Counted from the stretch's first letter, positions 23,471 to 32,027 are shown. The stretch: 56,531 nt of DNA from Bacilli bacterium (GCA_017941235.1 JAGAWU010000014.1:1-56531); one strand, 5' to 3'. Notes: generated by a model not told the origin, from the letters alone. Program-made: numbers and translations.

Positions 23471-24421
23471 ATGAAACAATTAAATGAAATAAATAAAACC
23501 ATAAAAAAAGATATCATCGTCGAAAACCTAATGATATCAAATGGAGTTTATCTACTTGTATCTCATCCTAAGGTTGGCAAGTCAATGTTTGCTCAGCAAC
23601 TTGCCTTCTCTCTTACTACTGGAGAAGATTTTTTAGGATTTAAAGTAAATTCCTCTCATGTCTTATATATTACCACAGAGGGCGATATAAATCAATTAGA
23701 AACAAGATTTAAGTTAATGAATTTAAAGCCTAAATTAGATAAACTTCACATAATAGATTCAGATGATATATCAGATTTTTATATTAGAGATATTGAATAT
23801 GATATTCATCAGTTAGCATCCAATAATCAAAAACTATTTGTGATTATGGATATGTTAAAAGATATTAAATTTGATACTAGTTATGATTTAAATAATTATC
23901 AAGAAATAAATGATGTTGTATTTAGAAAATTAAAGGAGTTATGTAAAAAGTATAATATCACATTGCTTGTTACTCACCACTTAAATAAAAGAGATGACAC
24001 TATGGGTAGTGTTGGATTAAATGCTGATGTATCAGGAATAATCAAATTAAAAGAATCAAGAAATGATTATAATAAACTAACTTTAGATTATAAAGGTAGA
24101 GATTTAGGTAGATTAGAATTAAATTTAAAACGAAATGATAATCAAACATTTAGTATTGTTGATGAGAATAATAGCGATGAAACTGATTATAATCTACTTC
24201 TATTTATAAAATATGCAGTTTCTAAAAAAGATTTTGATTATACAATATCAGATATTTTATCTAAAACAAATATTTTATTAACTCCAACACAACTTGGAGG
24301 TTTAATTCAAAGAAACATAAAAGTGTTGGAGCATGAAGGTCTTCATATAACAAATAAGAGAAATGGTAATCAAAGATTATGGCATTGTACTTATGAAGAG
24401 CCTTCAGAAAATAATGAATAA
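23471..24421 (+). CDS. RepA-like RecA-fold ATPase
   Basis: A 316-residue protein with a Walker A (SHPKVGKS, about 32-39), Walker B region (FVIMDML, about 120) and THHLNKRDDTMGS (about 169-181), the arrangement of RepA/AAA_25 helicases related to DnaB. A C-terminal part of about 80 residues looks like a winged helix (ILLTPTQLGGLIQRN). It probably unwinds the excised circle during replication or transfer. Start ATG behind AAAGGAG. It ends at the border of the structured oriT-like segment. Confidence 0.82.
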   Translation: MKQLNEINKTIKKDIIVENLMISNGVYLLVSHPKVGKSMFAQQLAFSLTTGEDFLGFKVNSSHVLYITTEGDINQLETRFKLMNLKPKLDKLHIIDSDDISDFYIRDIEYDIHQLASNNQKLFVIMDMLKDIKFDTSYDLNNYQEINDVVFRKLKELCKKYNITLLVTHHLNKRDDTMGSVGLNADVSGIIKLKESRNDYNKLTLDYKGRDLGRLELNLKRNDNQTFSIVDENNSDETDYNLLLFIKYAVSKKDFDYTISDILSKTNILLTPTQLGGLIQRNIKVLEHEGLHITNKRNGNQRLWHCTYEEPSENNE

Positions 24422-24655
24422 ACGTGGCACGTTCTGACCTGTAAGGTTGGAAGTGGCGATAGTGAATTCATTATAAATTAATTAAAGGATATAGTATATC
24501 GTTTAATTAATCTTGTAATAGAGGATGCCTTTATTTGACTAGTTCAAATATTGGCTCTAGCTATTACAAGCATAAAGGATTCTAAGGAATATTCCTTAGC
24601 TCACGGTTGGGCATATAATTATGCCCTAGTGAGATAGAGTATTATTTTAAAAAGC
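24421..24655 (+). other. Highly structured region, candidate oriT/origin or RNA
   Basis: About 235 bp without a reading frame but with a series of inverted repeats: AACGTG-G-CACGTT (24421-24433); ATTAATTAAA/TTTAATTAAT with inner GATAT/ATATC (24477-24511); CTTGTAATAG/CTATTACAAG (24512-24570) enclosing ATTTGA/TCAAAT (24533-24549); an 18-bp palindrome CTAAGGAATATTCCTTAG (24582-24599); and CTCAC/GTGAG (24600-24633) enclosing GGGCATA/TATGCCC. CCTTTAT (24528-24534) can pair with ATAAAGG (24572-24578) as a pseudoknot. It lies directly before the MobV gene, where such elements keep oriT. Confidence 0.55.
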
Positions 24656-24679
24656 ATATTTGAAAGGAGGCAAAAATAA

Positions 24680-26062
24680 ATGTACTCAGGTAAACAAGCA
24701 CTACGATTAGAGAAATTTAAAGCATCAGATATTGGTAGATTAGATAAAGAATTAAAAGAAAGAAAAGGTTCAGGTAAATATGATAGCAATAGAACTCCAT
24801 ATAATATAGAACTCATAAGTTATGATGGTCCTACTCTTGCTAGTTCAACTTATGATTATCTTTATTCTAACAATATAAACTATAATCCAAATAAAAAAAG
24901 TACTAAGGTATTAAATGGATTAATTATATCTAGTGGTCAAGAATTCTTTGAACATTATGGAATGGAATTTAAAGATACTGGAGAGGTTTATAAAACTGGA
25001 GATAATGCTGGTAAACCAATTAGACATGTAATTATAGATGAAAAACATGGATTACCTACTGAAATAAGACGATTTTTTGATGAAAGTCTTAACTTCATTT
25101 CTGATTATGTTGGTAGAGAAAATATTAGATATGCTGCTATACACCTTGATGAATCTACACCACACATGCATATTTATTTCACACCAGTAGTCAACGAAGT
25201 TAAAAGAAAAGTATTTGAACTAGATGAAAATGGTCATCAATTAAAACATGAGATAACTAATAAAAAAGGAGAAAAGAAATTAGTACCTATCCAAAAGAAA
25301 GATGAGAACGGAAAAAATATTTATGAAACTGTTAAAGGAAAGTTCTTAAATTCAGACCAATTTTGGAAACAAAAAGGTGGTAATGCTTCTTATACTCTAC
25401 TTCAAGATGACTATAACGAATTTATTAAATCTAAAGGTTATAACCTATTTAGAGGAGAAATTGGTGGAGATAAAACACATTTAACTAATGCTATGAAACA
25501 ACAAAAAGAATTAAATGCTTTAAACAAAGAAATACGAAAAGAAAATGAGTTATTAAAAGAGGCAAATAAGAGTGAAAATGAGTTTATTGATAAAGTTGAT
25601 AAAGAAACTGCTAAAGATATCTTAAATCCTGTTAAAAAAGGTCTTATTAGGCAATATAAAGATGAAGATATAGATAATCTATCAACTTATTCAAAAGAAC
25701 TTGCTGAAGATAATTTAAGAAAGGATTTAGAGATTAAAACACTTACTCAAGAAGTTAATAATTTTAAATCAGGTAAAACTTATAAAGAACAAAATAAAAT
25801 CATAGATAATCAAAAGAGAATTATTTCTGAAAAAGATAATGAGATAAACGATTGGAAAACTAAATTTGAGAAATTATCTAATGAATTTAAATTATTTAAG
25901 GAAAAAATCCAAAATAAAATTTATTCTCTTACTTCTAAAGTATTTGATATTCTTCATATACCATATACTTGGCATGAAGCAAATGATATTGATTATGCCA
26001 TTGATACTACAAGTGATTATTTAAAGAAGCATTCTAAATCTAAAGATGATTTAGAAAGATGA
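24680..26062 (+). CDS. MobV-family relaxase (plasmid recombination enzyme type)
   Basis: A 460-residue DNA-nicking relaxase that starts conjugative mobilization. The metal-binding motif HLDESTPHMH (about residues 154-163) is the H-x-D-E-x-x-P-H-x-H signature of MobV/Pre. The N-terminal ALRLEKFKAS region and later LLQDDYNEF and GEIGGDKTHLT blocks also fit. Residues about 265-420 are coiled-coil, including NEIRKEN-like and LEIKTLTQEV heptads, as in other MobV proteins. Start ATG behind AAAGGAGG. The strongly folded region upstream is the probable target. No other transfer genes are present, so a helper conjugation system is required. Confidence 0.92.
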   Translation: MYSGKQALRLEKFKASDIGRLDKELKERKGSGKYDSNRTPYNIELISYDGPTLASSTYDYLYSNNINYNPNKKSTKVLNGLIISSGQEFFEHYGMEFKDTGEVYKTGDNAGKPIRHVIIDEKHGLPTEIRRFFDESLNFISDYVGRENIRYAAIHLDESTPHMHIYFTPVVNEVKRKVFELDENGHQLKHEITNKKGEKKLVPIQKKDENGKNIYETVKGKFLNSDQFWKQKGGNASYTLLQDDYNEFIKSKGYNLFRGEIGGDKTHLTNAMKQQKELNALNKEIRKENELLKEANKSENEFIDKVDKETAKDILNPVKKGLIRQYKDEDIDNLSTYSKELAEDNLRKDLEIKTLTQEVNNFKSGKTYKEQNKIIDNQKRIISEKDNEINDWKTKFEKLSNEFKLFKEKIQNKIYSLTSKVFDILHIPYTWHEANDIDYAIDTTSDYLKKHSKSKDDLER

Positions 26063-26071
26063 TTTATAATA

Positions 26072-26110
26072 TTACCAGTTTATATGGTAAAATAGAATTG
26101 TTACGAACTG
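26072..26110 (+). promoter_or_regulatory. Integrase promoter with att-shared motif
   Basis: TACCA/TGGTA flank an extended -10 (TGGTAAAAT, about 26085-26093). Just after it, AATTGTTACGAACTG (26096-26110) is the exact reverse complement of CAGTTCGTAACAATT found inside both element left ends (4570 and 17182). ACCAGTT/AACTGGT also bracket the promoter. One protein, perhaps the integrase or an excisionase, could bind here and at the ends and so tie integrase expression to recombination. Confidence 0.6.
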
Positions 26111-26146
26111 GTATATTTATAAATTCCAACAAAGGAGGAACGATAT

Positions 26147-27265
26147 ATGGGAATATATAAATTACCTAAAAATCAATGGACTAAAGATGGTCGTAAATAT
26201 AAATATTATTGGAACGAAAAAGATAAGAGTGGAAAATGGAAAAAGAAGTTTTCACAAGCATATAAAACTAAACTTGATGCAATGAATGCCGAAAGAGAGT
26301 TTTTAAATAATAAGGTTGAATTTGGTGGAGATATGGATATGACATTTGGCACTCTTACCGACCAATATATTGAATCACAAAAAAATAAGGTTCGAAGAAG
26401 AACTATGGAAACATATTTAAAAAGAAGAAGATATTTTACTAGTTTTGAAAATGTTAAGTTAAAGGATATGGATGGTAATCTATATCATAAATTTCAACAA
26501 GAACTATGGGATAAACCTATTAAATGTTCTAGTAGAAATGATATTCAAAAATTTCTAAAAATTATTCTTAACTGGGGTATGAAAATGTATGATATTAATT
26601 TAATGCGTTTTTATAAGAAAATAGAATTCTTTAAAGATCCTAATGAAATGAAAGAAGAAAAAGATGTTTATACTTTTGAAGAATTTCAAAAATATATCAA
26701 GGGTGCTACTAATTTAAATGATAAGACAATGTTTGAAATGTTATATTATTGTGGATTACGTCGTGGTGAATGTCGAGGGCTTCAATGGTCTGATATAGAT
26801 TGGAATAATAAATTAGTATCTATTACTAAACAAGCTAATAGTATTAAAGATAGTCAAAAGTATTATGAACTAACACCACCTAAAACTTCTAAAAGTATTA
26901 GAACATTACCTCTTACAGATGTCTTATACAATGATTTAGTAAATCTTTATAATGAGAAAAAGAAATACTATGGATTTAATGAAAAATGGTTTATCTTTGG
27001 GGAATTAGATCCATTAACATTTGGTATGATGCATAGAATAAATGGTAGAATTGCTGAAAGTGCAGATATTAGAAGAATTCCACTACACTCTTTTAGGCAT
27101 AGTTGTGCATCACTTTTAATAAATACAGGACAACCAGTAACAACTGTATCTAAGTATTTAGGACATGCTAGTACTAAAGAAACATTAGATACCTATGCTC
27201 ACATGTTTCCAAATAATCTTACTAATGTAAAAAATACCATAGATAATTTAAATCTAGGTATTTAA
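26147..27265 (+). CDS. int: Tyrosine recombinase (integrase)
   Basis: A 372-residue site-specific recombinase. Residues 1-60 form an AP2-like arm-binding domain (KYYWNEKDKSGKW...AYKTKLDA); about 70-160 is a SAM-like core-binding domain. The catalytic domain carries R in YYCGLRRGE (about 203), H-x-x-R in HSFRHSC (about 313), H in LGHAS (about 336) and the nucleophile Y in DTYAHMF (about 346). Start ATG behind AAAGGAGG. It lies at the right end with three GGTATCT repeats immediately downstream (27291-27330), so it belongs to this element and probably catalyses its insertion at the 3' end of the small RNA gene. Confidence 0.96.
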   Translation: MGIYKLPKNQWTKDGRKYKYYWNEKDKSGKWKKKFSQAYKTKLDAMNAEREFLNNKVEFGGDMDMTFGTLTDQYIESQKNKVRRRTMETYLKRRRYFTSFENVKLKDMDGNLYHKFQQELWDKPIKCSSRNDIQKFLKIILNWGMKMYDINLMRFYKKIEFFKDPNEMKEEKDVYTFEEFQKYIKGATNLNDKTMFEMLYYCGLRRGECRGLQWSDIDWNNKLVSITKQANSIKDSQKYYELTPPKTSKSIRTLPLTDVLYNDLVNLYNEKKKYYGFNEKWFIFGELDPLTFGMMHRINGRIAESADIRRIPLHSFRHSCASLLINTGQPVTTVSKYLGHASTKETLDTYAHMFPNNLTNVKNTIDNLNLGI

Positions 27266-27290
27266 ATAAACTTAAATAAAAAATAAATTT

Positions 27291-27330
27291 GGTATCTGAA
27301 AAAAGGTTTTTGGTATCTGGCTTGGTATCT
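27291..27330 (+). repeat. Three GGTATCT repeats, candidate arm-type integrase sites
   Basis: GGTATCT at 27291-27297, 27312-27318 and 27324-27330 lie between the integrase stop and the att core. The same heptamer is found at the inner border of both left-end repeats. A shared heptamer at both termini is what arm-type binding sites of tyrosine integrases look like. Confidence 0.65.
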
Positions 27331-27366
27331 AGAAAAAATTAAAAACCTCAGAAACCCTTATAAAAC

Positions 27367-27467
27367 AAAAAGCGTTCCCTCTCTCGAGGGAACTTCAGGG
27401 GGTTCGGTTGAATATACTCTCACATAATATTATCGTGAGAGATATCAGCATAATATCTCTACTATGC
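27367..27467 (-). ncRNA. Small structured RNA, integration target of the elements
   Basis: A promoter TTGACT (27497-27502), 17 bp, TATTAT (27474-27479) precedes about 100 nt without a reading frame, downstream of recG. The predicted RNA folds as GAGATAT/ATATCTC, then CTCTCAC/GTGAGAG, a single-stranded AACCGAACCCCCTGAA segment, and a terminator GTTCCCTC/GAGGGAAC (27374-27393) with a T-run. The att core is the CCCCCTGAA before the terminator, so integration swaps the terminator. The RNA does not fit SRP RNA, 6S, tmRNA or a known riboswitch that I recognise. Confidence 0.6.
27374..27393 (-). terminator. Terminator of the small RNA, supplied by the mobile element
   Basis: GTTCCCTC/GAGGGAAC, an eight-base-pair stem with a four-base loop, followed on the minus strand by GCTTTTTGTTTT. 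It lies on the element side of the att core. The two other att copies carry a different stem (GGAGCC/GGCTCC) at this place. Confidence 0.8.
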
Positions 27468-27546
27468 ACTTTAATAATAACTAAAAAAAAAGAAAAAGTC
27501 AATTAGTTTAAAAAACTTTTTTTGACAAATTCTTTATTTACACTTT

Positions 27547-29544
27547 TTAATAATTTACATTCATTGATTTTATAAAGTTTTCCTTTAATTCATCTTTACA
27601 TTCTTCATCAAGTAAATATTCTTCACTATCTTCTTTTGCTTTTATTAAAATATCATAGTCATCTTTTAATGAAGCAATTTTAAATTCCATATCACCACTT
27701 TGTTTTGTCCCAAACAAATCACCATGACCACGAAGTTTAAAATCTTCTTCACTTATCTTGAATCCATCTGACTCTTTTTCCATAACATGAAGTCTTTTAG
27801 CATCATTATCACTTATTAAAATACATCTAGATTCAGAATCTCCTCTCCCAACTCTACCTCTTAACTGATGAAGTGTAGAAAGTCCAAATCTATCAGCATC
27901 AAATATAACCATTGTAGTAGCATTAGGAACATCCACACCTACTTCTATTACAGTAGTAGAAATAAGTATCTGTATCTTATTTTGTTGGAATTCTTGCATA
28001 ATTAACTCTTTAGCACGACTAGCCATCTTACCATGTACAATATCTATTTTAAAATATTCACCAAATGCTAGTTTCATTTTATCTCTTAAATCAAGTACAG
28101 TAGCAAGTTCACCAGAGGATTCACTATCTTCTATTAAAGGTGCAATAACATATACTTGGTGATGAGCTTTTAATTCTTCAAGCATCATAGAAAGAACATC
28201 TTTTATTTCACTATTCTTTTTTAAATAAGTAAGAACAGGTTTTCTTCCAACTGGTTTTTCTTTAATAATTGAAGTATCCATATCACCATATATAGTAAGT
28301 GCATATGTTCTAGGAATAGGAGTTGCACTCATATATAAAATATCTGGCATAATTCCTTTATTCTTTAAATTACCTCTTTGATTAACACCAAATCTATGTT
28401 GTTCATCAGTAATTACTAAACCTAAATTACTATAATTAACATCTTCTTGTATTAAAGAATGAGTTCCTATTACTACATCAATACTTCCATTTTCTAAACT
28501 TTTATATATTTCATTCTTTTCTTTCTTTAAAGTTGAACCAGTAAGTAAAGCAATTTCTATACCTGCATCTTTAAATATTTGTTTTAAATTATTATAATGC
28601 TGAGTAGCAAGTATTTCAGTAGGAGCCATAAGAGCAGATTGATAACCACATAAACTATTAATATACATAGCTATAAAACTTACTATAGTTTTACCACTAC
28701 CTACATCACCTTGTAAAAGTCTATTCATTCTATTACTAGATTCTAAATCTTTTATAATATCATCTACTGCTTTTAATTGATCACCTGTAAGTTTAAATGA
28801 AAGACCATTTATAAATTTATTAACTTTTTCTCTATCTATATCTCTTTTAATACCTGTATTTTTCTTTTTATTCTCATGCTTTAAGTAATTAATTTTAAAC
28901 ATAAACTGAAAAAGTTCTTCATATTTTAATCTATATTTAGCTTCTTGAAGTTTATTATCATCAGGTGGATTATGAACTATATTAAGTGCAGTTTTCTTAT
29001 TTACAAAATTATATTTTTCTATATATCTTTGAGGAATATAATCTGGTATCTTCTTTCCAAACATCAAAAGTGCCATATTTATATAAGTGCTTAAGTTCTT
29101 AACTGTAAGACCACTTGTACTATGATAAACAGCTTCTATTTTTACTTTATTAGAAAGTGGAGAAAGTTTTATTTCAGAAGCAGTTATTATATTTTTCTTT
29201 TTATCATATTTTCCTATTACAGTAATACCTATTCCAACTTCTAAATCTTTTTTCATAAATGCTCTATTAAATATAGAAACACCAACCACACCACTTTGAG
29301 TAACTAATCTAAAATTCATTTTATTAAGCCCAGCTTTAAATCTCATTAAAATAGGAACACTCTCTATTTTTCCATCTATTACAATATGTCCACCATCTTC
29401 TATTTCATTTAAATTATCACGTACTAAATAATCATATCTAAACGGATAATGAGTAACTAAATCTTCAACTGTATTTATATTAATTTTATTAAGTAAGGAA
29501 AGTGATTTAGGCCCTATCCCTTTTACTTCTTTTAATTCACACAT
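27547..29544 (-). CDS. recG: ATP-dependent DNA helicase RecG
   Basis: A 665-residue helicase that remodels stalled replication forks and Holliday junctions. The N-terminal wedge/OB domain (about 1-230) starts with a helix-hairpin-helix-like GIGPKSLSLL. Helicase motifs follow in order: LLQGDVGSGKT (Walker A), TEILATQH, DEQHRFGVNQR (motif II is DEQH, typical of RecG), SATPIPRT, and after an HGKMA block TTVIEVGVDVPNA and QLRGRVGRGDSESRC. The C-terminus keeps the RGHGDLFGTKQSG signature of RecG. Full family length (about 680). It is transcribed alone, upstream of the small RNA gene. Confidence 0.97.
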   Translation of the reverse strand: MCELKEVKGIGPKSLSLLNKININTVEDLVTHYPFRYDYLVRDNLNEIEDGGHIVIDGKIESVPILMRFKAGLNKMNFRLVTQSGVVGVSIFNRAFMKKDLEVGIGITVIGKYDKKKNIITASEIKLSPLSNKVKIEAVYHSTSGLTVKNLSTYINMALLMFGKKIPDYIPQRYIEKYNFVNKKTALNIVHNPPDDNKLQEAKYRLKYEELFQFMFKINYLKHENKKKNTGIKRDIDREKVNKFINGLSFKLTGDQLKAVDDIIKDLESSNRMNRLLQGDVGSGKTIVSFIAMYINSLCGYQSALMAPTEILATQHYNNLKQIFKDAGIEIALLTGSTLKKEKNEIYKSLENGSIDVVIGTHSLIQEDVNYSNLGLVITDEQHRFGVNQRGNLKNKGIMPDILYMSATPIPRTYALTIYGDMDTSIIKEKPVGRKPVLTYLKKNSEIKDVLSMMLEELKAHHQVYVIAPLIEDSESSGELATVLDLRDKMKLAFGEYFKIDIVHGKMASRAKELIMQEFQQNKIQILISTTVIEVGVDVPNATTMVIFDADRFGLSTLHQLRGRVGRGDSESRCILISDNDAKRLHVMEKESDGFKISEEDFKLRGHGDLFGTKQSGDMEFKIASLKDDYDILIKAKEDSEEYLLDEECKDELKENFIKSMNVNY

Positions 29545-29668
29545 ACTACCACTTCCTCGTCCACGTTATTATATCATGTTTATGTTTAAAAAGCAATTTA
29601 AAAAATTATTAATTACTATTAAAGAAAAAACGAATATATGCTATACTTAGTATGAAAGTGAGGTAAAT

Positions 29669-30370
29669 ATGAAGAATAAAAAGTTAGTTACTAATATATT
29701 AAAAGCAATACTAATATTTATTGTATTTTTATTTAATTCTTATATAAAAAGATCAATATGTTTGCTATTTAATATAAAGATTAAGGGAATGTCAACATCT
29801 ACAAATTTAATTTTAACATTTGTAGTATACTTAATAATAATAGGACTATCTATACTACTATATGGAAAAGAATTTAAAACTGAATGGAAAAATTTTAAAT
29901 CTAAACTTGGTAAAAATTTAGATACTGCATTAAAATGTTATGGTATTGGTTTCCTAGGTATGATTATCTTTAACATAATTATTAATTATGTATTAAGATT
30001 AGGACAATCACAAAATGAAAATGCTGTACAGGCAATTATCAAAGAAACTCCTTTTTTAATGATAATATACGCCGGCATAATTGGTCCTATAGTTGAAGAA
30101 TTAGTTTTTAGAAAATCATTAAAAAATGTATTTAAAAACAAATGGGTATTTGTAATAATTTCTGGCGTACTATTTGGATTACTTCATGTAATAGGATTTG
30201 AATTAAAAACTCCACTAGAACTATTATATATACTACCATATGGTTCTTTAGGTGCCATGTTTGCCTATATGGATTATGAAATTGACTCAACATTCCCATC
30301 TATAATAATGCATATGCTTCATAACACAGTACTAGTTATATTATCAGTAGTGATGGCAACAATGGTATAA
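29669..30370 (+). CDS. CPBP family intramembrane metalloprotease
   Basis: A 233-residue protein with about seven membrane helices. The CPBP/Abi signature is EELVFRKSL (paired glutamates and arginine, about residues 145-153), with FGLLHVIG carrying the first metal-binding histidine and an IIMHMLHNTV motif providing a second histidine plus asparagine. Such proteases cleave substrates within the membrane, and relatives are linked to peptide maturation or self-immunity. Start ATG behind GTGAGG, 125 bp divergent from recG. A bidirectional terminator follows. Confidence 0.85.
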   Translation: MKNKKLVTNILKAILIFIVFLFNSYIKRSICLLFNIKIKGMSTSTNLILTFVVYLIIIGLSILLYGKEFKTEWKNFKSKLGKNLDTALKCYGIGFLGMIIFNIIINYVLRLGQSQNENAVQAIIKETPFLMIIYAGIIGPIVEELVFRKSLKNVFKNKWVFVIISGVLFGLLHVIGFELKTPLELLYILPYGSLGAMFAYMDYEIDSTFPSIIMHMLHNTVLVILSVVMATMV

Positions 30371-30372
30371 AA

Positions 30373-30390
30373 AATACTTTTAAAAGTATT
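30373..30390. terminator. Bidirectional terminator
   Basis: An 18-bp perfect palindrome AATACTTTTAAAAGTATT with A and T runs on either side, between convergent genes 29669-30370 (+) and 30414-31019 (-). It can end both transcripts. Confidence 0.8.
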
Positions 30391-30413
30391 TTTTTTACAA
30401 AAAAAAAGAAGTA

Positions 30414-31019
30414 TTACTCATCAATACCTCTTTCAACTATACTATCAAATATTGCAAGTACTATAGACAATATAGCTTGTAGTATCACTGCTAGAAAGTA
30501 TTCAAGCCAAAACTCATCAGTAATTGCCATTTTATAATTAAATAACATATATATCATATTATAAACTAAGCAGCAGAATACATAATTAAAAATTACAACA
30601 AATATAGGAAGCCTTGTATTTAACATAAAATAATTATAAATAGATAAACATATAGATTGAGTTGTAAAATATGATAATGTTATAACACCAATACTATATA
30701 TATTAAAATTACCAGTAACAAAGAAATTACAAAATGCCCCATAAAAGAATAATACTATAGTAGATATAATTACAGACTTAAGTCCATACTTATATCCAAG
30801 TTCCTTAGCAGTAACACATGATAAGAAATAAAGAGTTGGAAACAATATACTCATTATACTTAAATTACTACTCATAAAATTAATTGTTACATTATGAGTT
30901 GAATATAAAAATATAACTAATGCAGATAGTAAAAAACTATAAGCTATAGATAAATTTTTAATTGTAACTTTTTGTTCTTCTTTTATTTCTTGAATACTTT
31001 TTCTACTCACACAAATCAA
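30414..31019 (-). CDS. Six-pass membrane protein, VUT/transporter-like
   Basis: A 201-residue protein with a charged N-terminal 20 residues and about six membrane helices. The segment SCVTAKELGYKYGLKSV in the second loop recalls the E-x-Y-G-x-K loop of the queuosine-precursor/VUT transporter family, but other diagnostic residues are not clear. It could be a small vitamin or nucleobase carrier. Transcribed alone; converges with the CPBP gene. Confidence 0.5.
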   Translation of the reverse strand: MICVSRKSIQEIKEEQKVTIKNLSIAYSFLLSALVIFLYSTHNVTINFMSSNLSIMSILFPTLYFLSCVTAKELGYKYGLKSVIISTIVLFFYGAFCNFFVTGNFNIYSIGVITLSYFTTQSICLSIYNYFMLNTRLPIFVVIFNYVFCCLVYNMIYMLFNYKMAITDEFWLEYFLAVILQAILSIVLAIFDSIVERGIDE

Positions 31020-31115
31020 CCTCTATTCTAAAAAAATTATAACATAATTCTTTAAAATAAAAAACAATATTTTATAATATTATTTTTCATGTTAAAATAA
31101 TATTAAGGTGATAAT

Positions 31116-32027
31116 ATGACACGAGAAGAATTAAATAAAGATATCAGTGATGAAATAGAAGAAGAAGAACTAAAAGAAAAAAGAAAAAAAATAGTAAAAA
31201 AAGTATTAAAAATAATACTAATAGTTTTTTCTATATGTATAGCTTTTATTATATATACTAAAATAATTTCTACAAGTGGATTAAAAGTAAATGAAAAAAG
31301 ATTAGAAATAAGTAATATTCCAGAAAGCTTTAATGGAGTTAAAATAATTCAATTTTCTGATTTACAATATGGTTCAACTATATTTGAAGATGAATTAAAT
31401 AGTTTGGTAGAAAAAATTAATAAAAGAAATCCAGATATAGTTGTATTTACAGGAGATTTAATAGATAAAAGTTATAAAATTAAACATGAAGAAATAGAAA
31501 GAATTATTAAGAGTTTAAGTAAAATAAACTCAAATATTGGAAAATATGCAGTTAACGGTGATGAAGATAAAGATAATTTTAATACTATTCTAACTCAATC
31601 TGGTTTTACAGTATTAGATAATTCATATGAATTAGTTTATAATGGTGAAAATACTCCTATTTTAATAACTGGTATAAGTAGTAATAATAAAGATATCGAT
31701 AAAACTTTTAGTTATTTTAAAGAAGAAAAAAGTAATAAAGATATATATAATATTTTAATAATGCATGAACCTGATACTATTGATAAAGTATTAGAAAATT
31801 ATAAGGTTGATTTAGCACTATCTGGTGGTAATTTAAATGGTGAAATATATATTCCTAAAATTGGAGGTCTATTCACAAGAAAAGATGCTAAAAAATATAC
31901 AAAAAGTTATTATGAAATAAATAATACTAAGTTATATGTATCAAGTGGAGTTGGAACTGATGAACTTGGTATTAGACTTGGAACCTTTCCTAGTATAAAT
32001 TTCTTAAGACTAGCTAAAGTTAATTAA
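31116..32027 (+). CDS. Metallophosphoesterase-like protein with a degenerate active site
   Basis: A 303-residue protein with one N-terminal membrane helix (about 34-52) and an extracellular domain of the YkuE type. The blocks are in the right order but the metal ligands are mostly lost: FSDLQYG (family FSDLHxG), GDLID (kept), VNGDED (family GNHD), MHEPD (kept) and SGGNLNGE (family SGHTHGGQ). H to Q, NH to GD and loss of both histidines of the last motif should abolish binuclear metal binding. It is probably a pseudo-enzyme with a structural or ligand-binding role. It has a start behind AAGGTG and overlaps dac by eight bases tail to tail. A normal homolog is at 48295-49164. Confidence 0.85.
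   Translation: MTREELNKDISDEIEEEELKEKRKKIVKKVLKIILIVFSICIAFIIYTKIISTSGLKVNEKRLEISNIPESFNGVKIIQFSDLQYGSTIFEDELNSLVEKINKRNPDIVVFTGDLIDKSYKIKHEEIERIIKSLSKINSNIGKYAVNGDEDKDNFNTILTQSGFTVLDNSYELVYNGENTPILITGISSNNKDIDKTFSYFKEEKSNKDIYNILIMHEPDTIDKVLENYKVDLALSGGNLNGEIYIPKIGGLFTRKDAKKYTKSYYEINNTKLYVSSGVGTDELGIRLGTFPSINFLRLAKVN

Larger units (their letters stand above)
17160..27402. mobile_element. Integrative mobilizable element with RT and resistance-like cargo
   Basis: A 10.2-kb element flanked by CTTCAGGGGG (17160-17169 and 27393-27402). Plus-strand backbone: two small proteins, RepA-like ATPase, structured oriT-like region, MobV relaxase, tyrosine integrase beside the right end, all facing a divergent XRE repressor. 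Minus-strand cargo: ABC-F, P-loop kinase, APH-like kinase, reverse transcriptase. GGTATCT arm-like sites occur at both ends. Removing the element would rejoin the small RNA gene at 27367-27467 to the GGAGCC/GGCTCC terminator, giving an intact transcription unit. This supports the boundaries. No conjugation apparatus is present, so transfer would need a helper. Confidence 0.8.

Noticed and set aside
27367..27467. 6S RNA, SRP RNA, tmRNA or riboswitch at the integration target
   Set aside because: Length and conserved motifs do not fit: there is no SRP GGAAG core, no long closed 6S helix and no tRNA-like domain.
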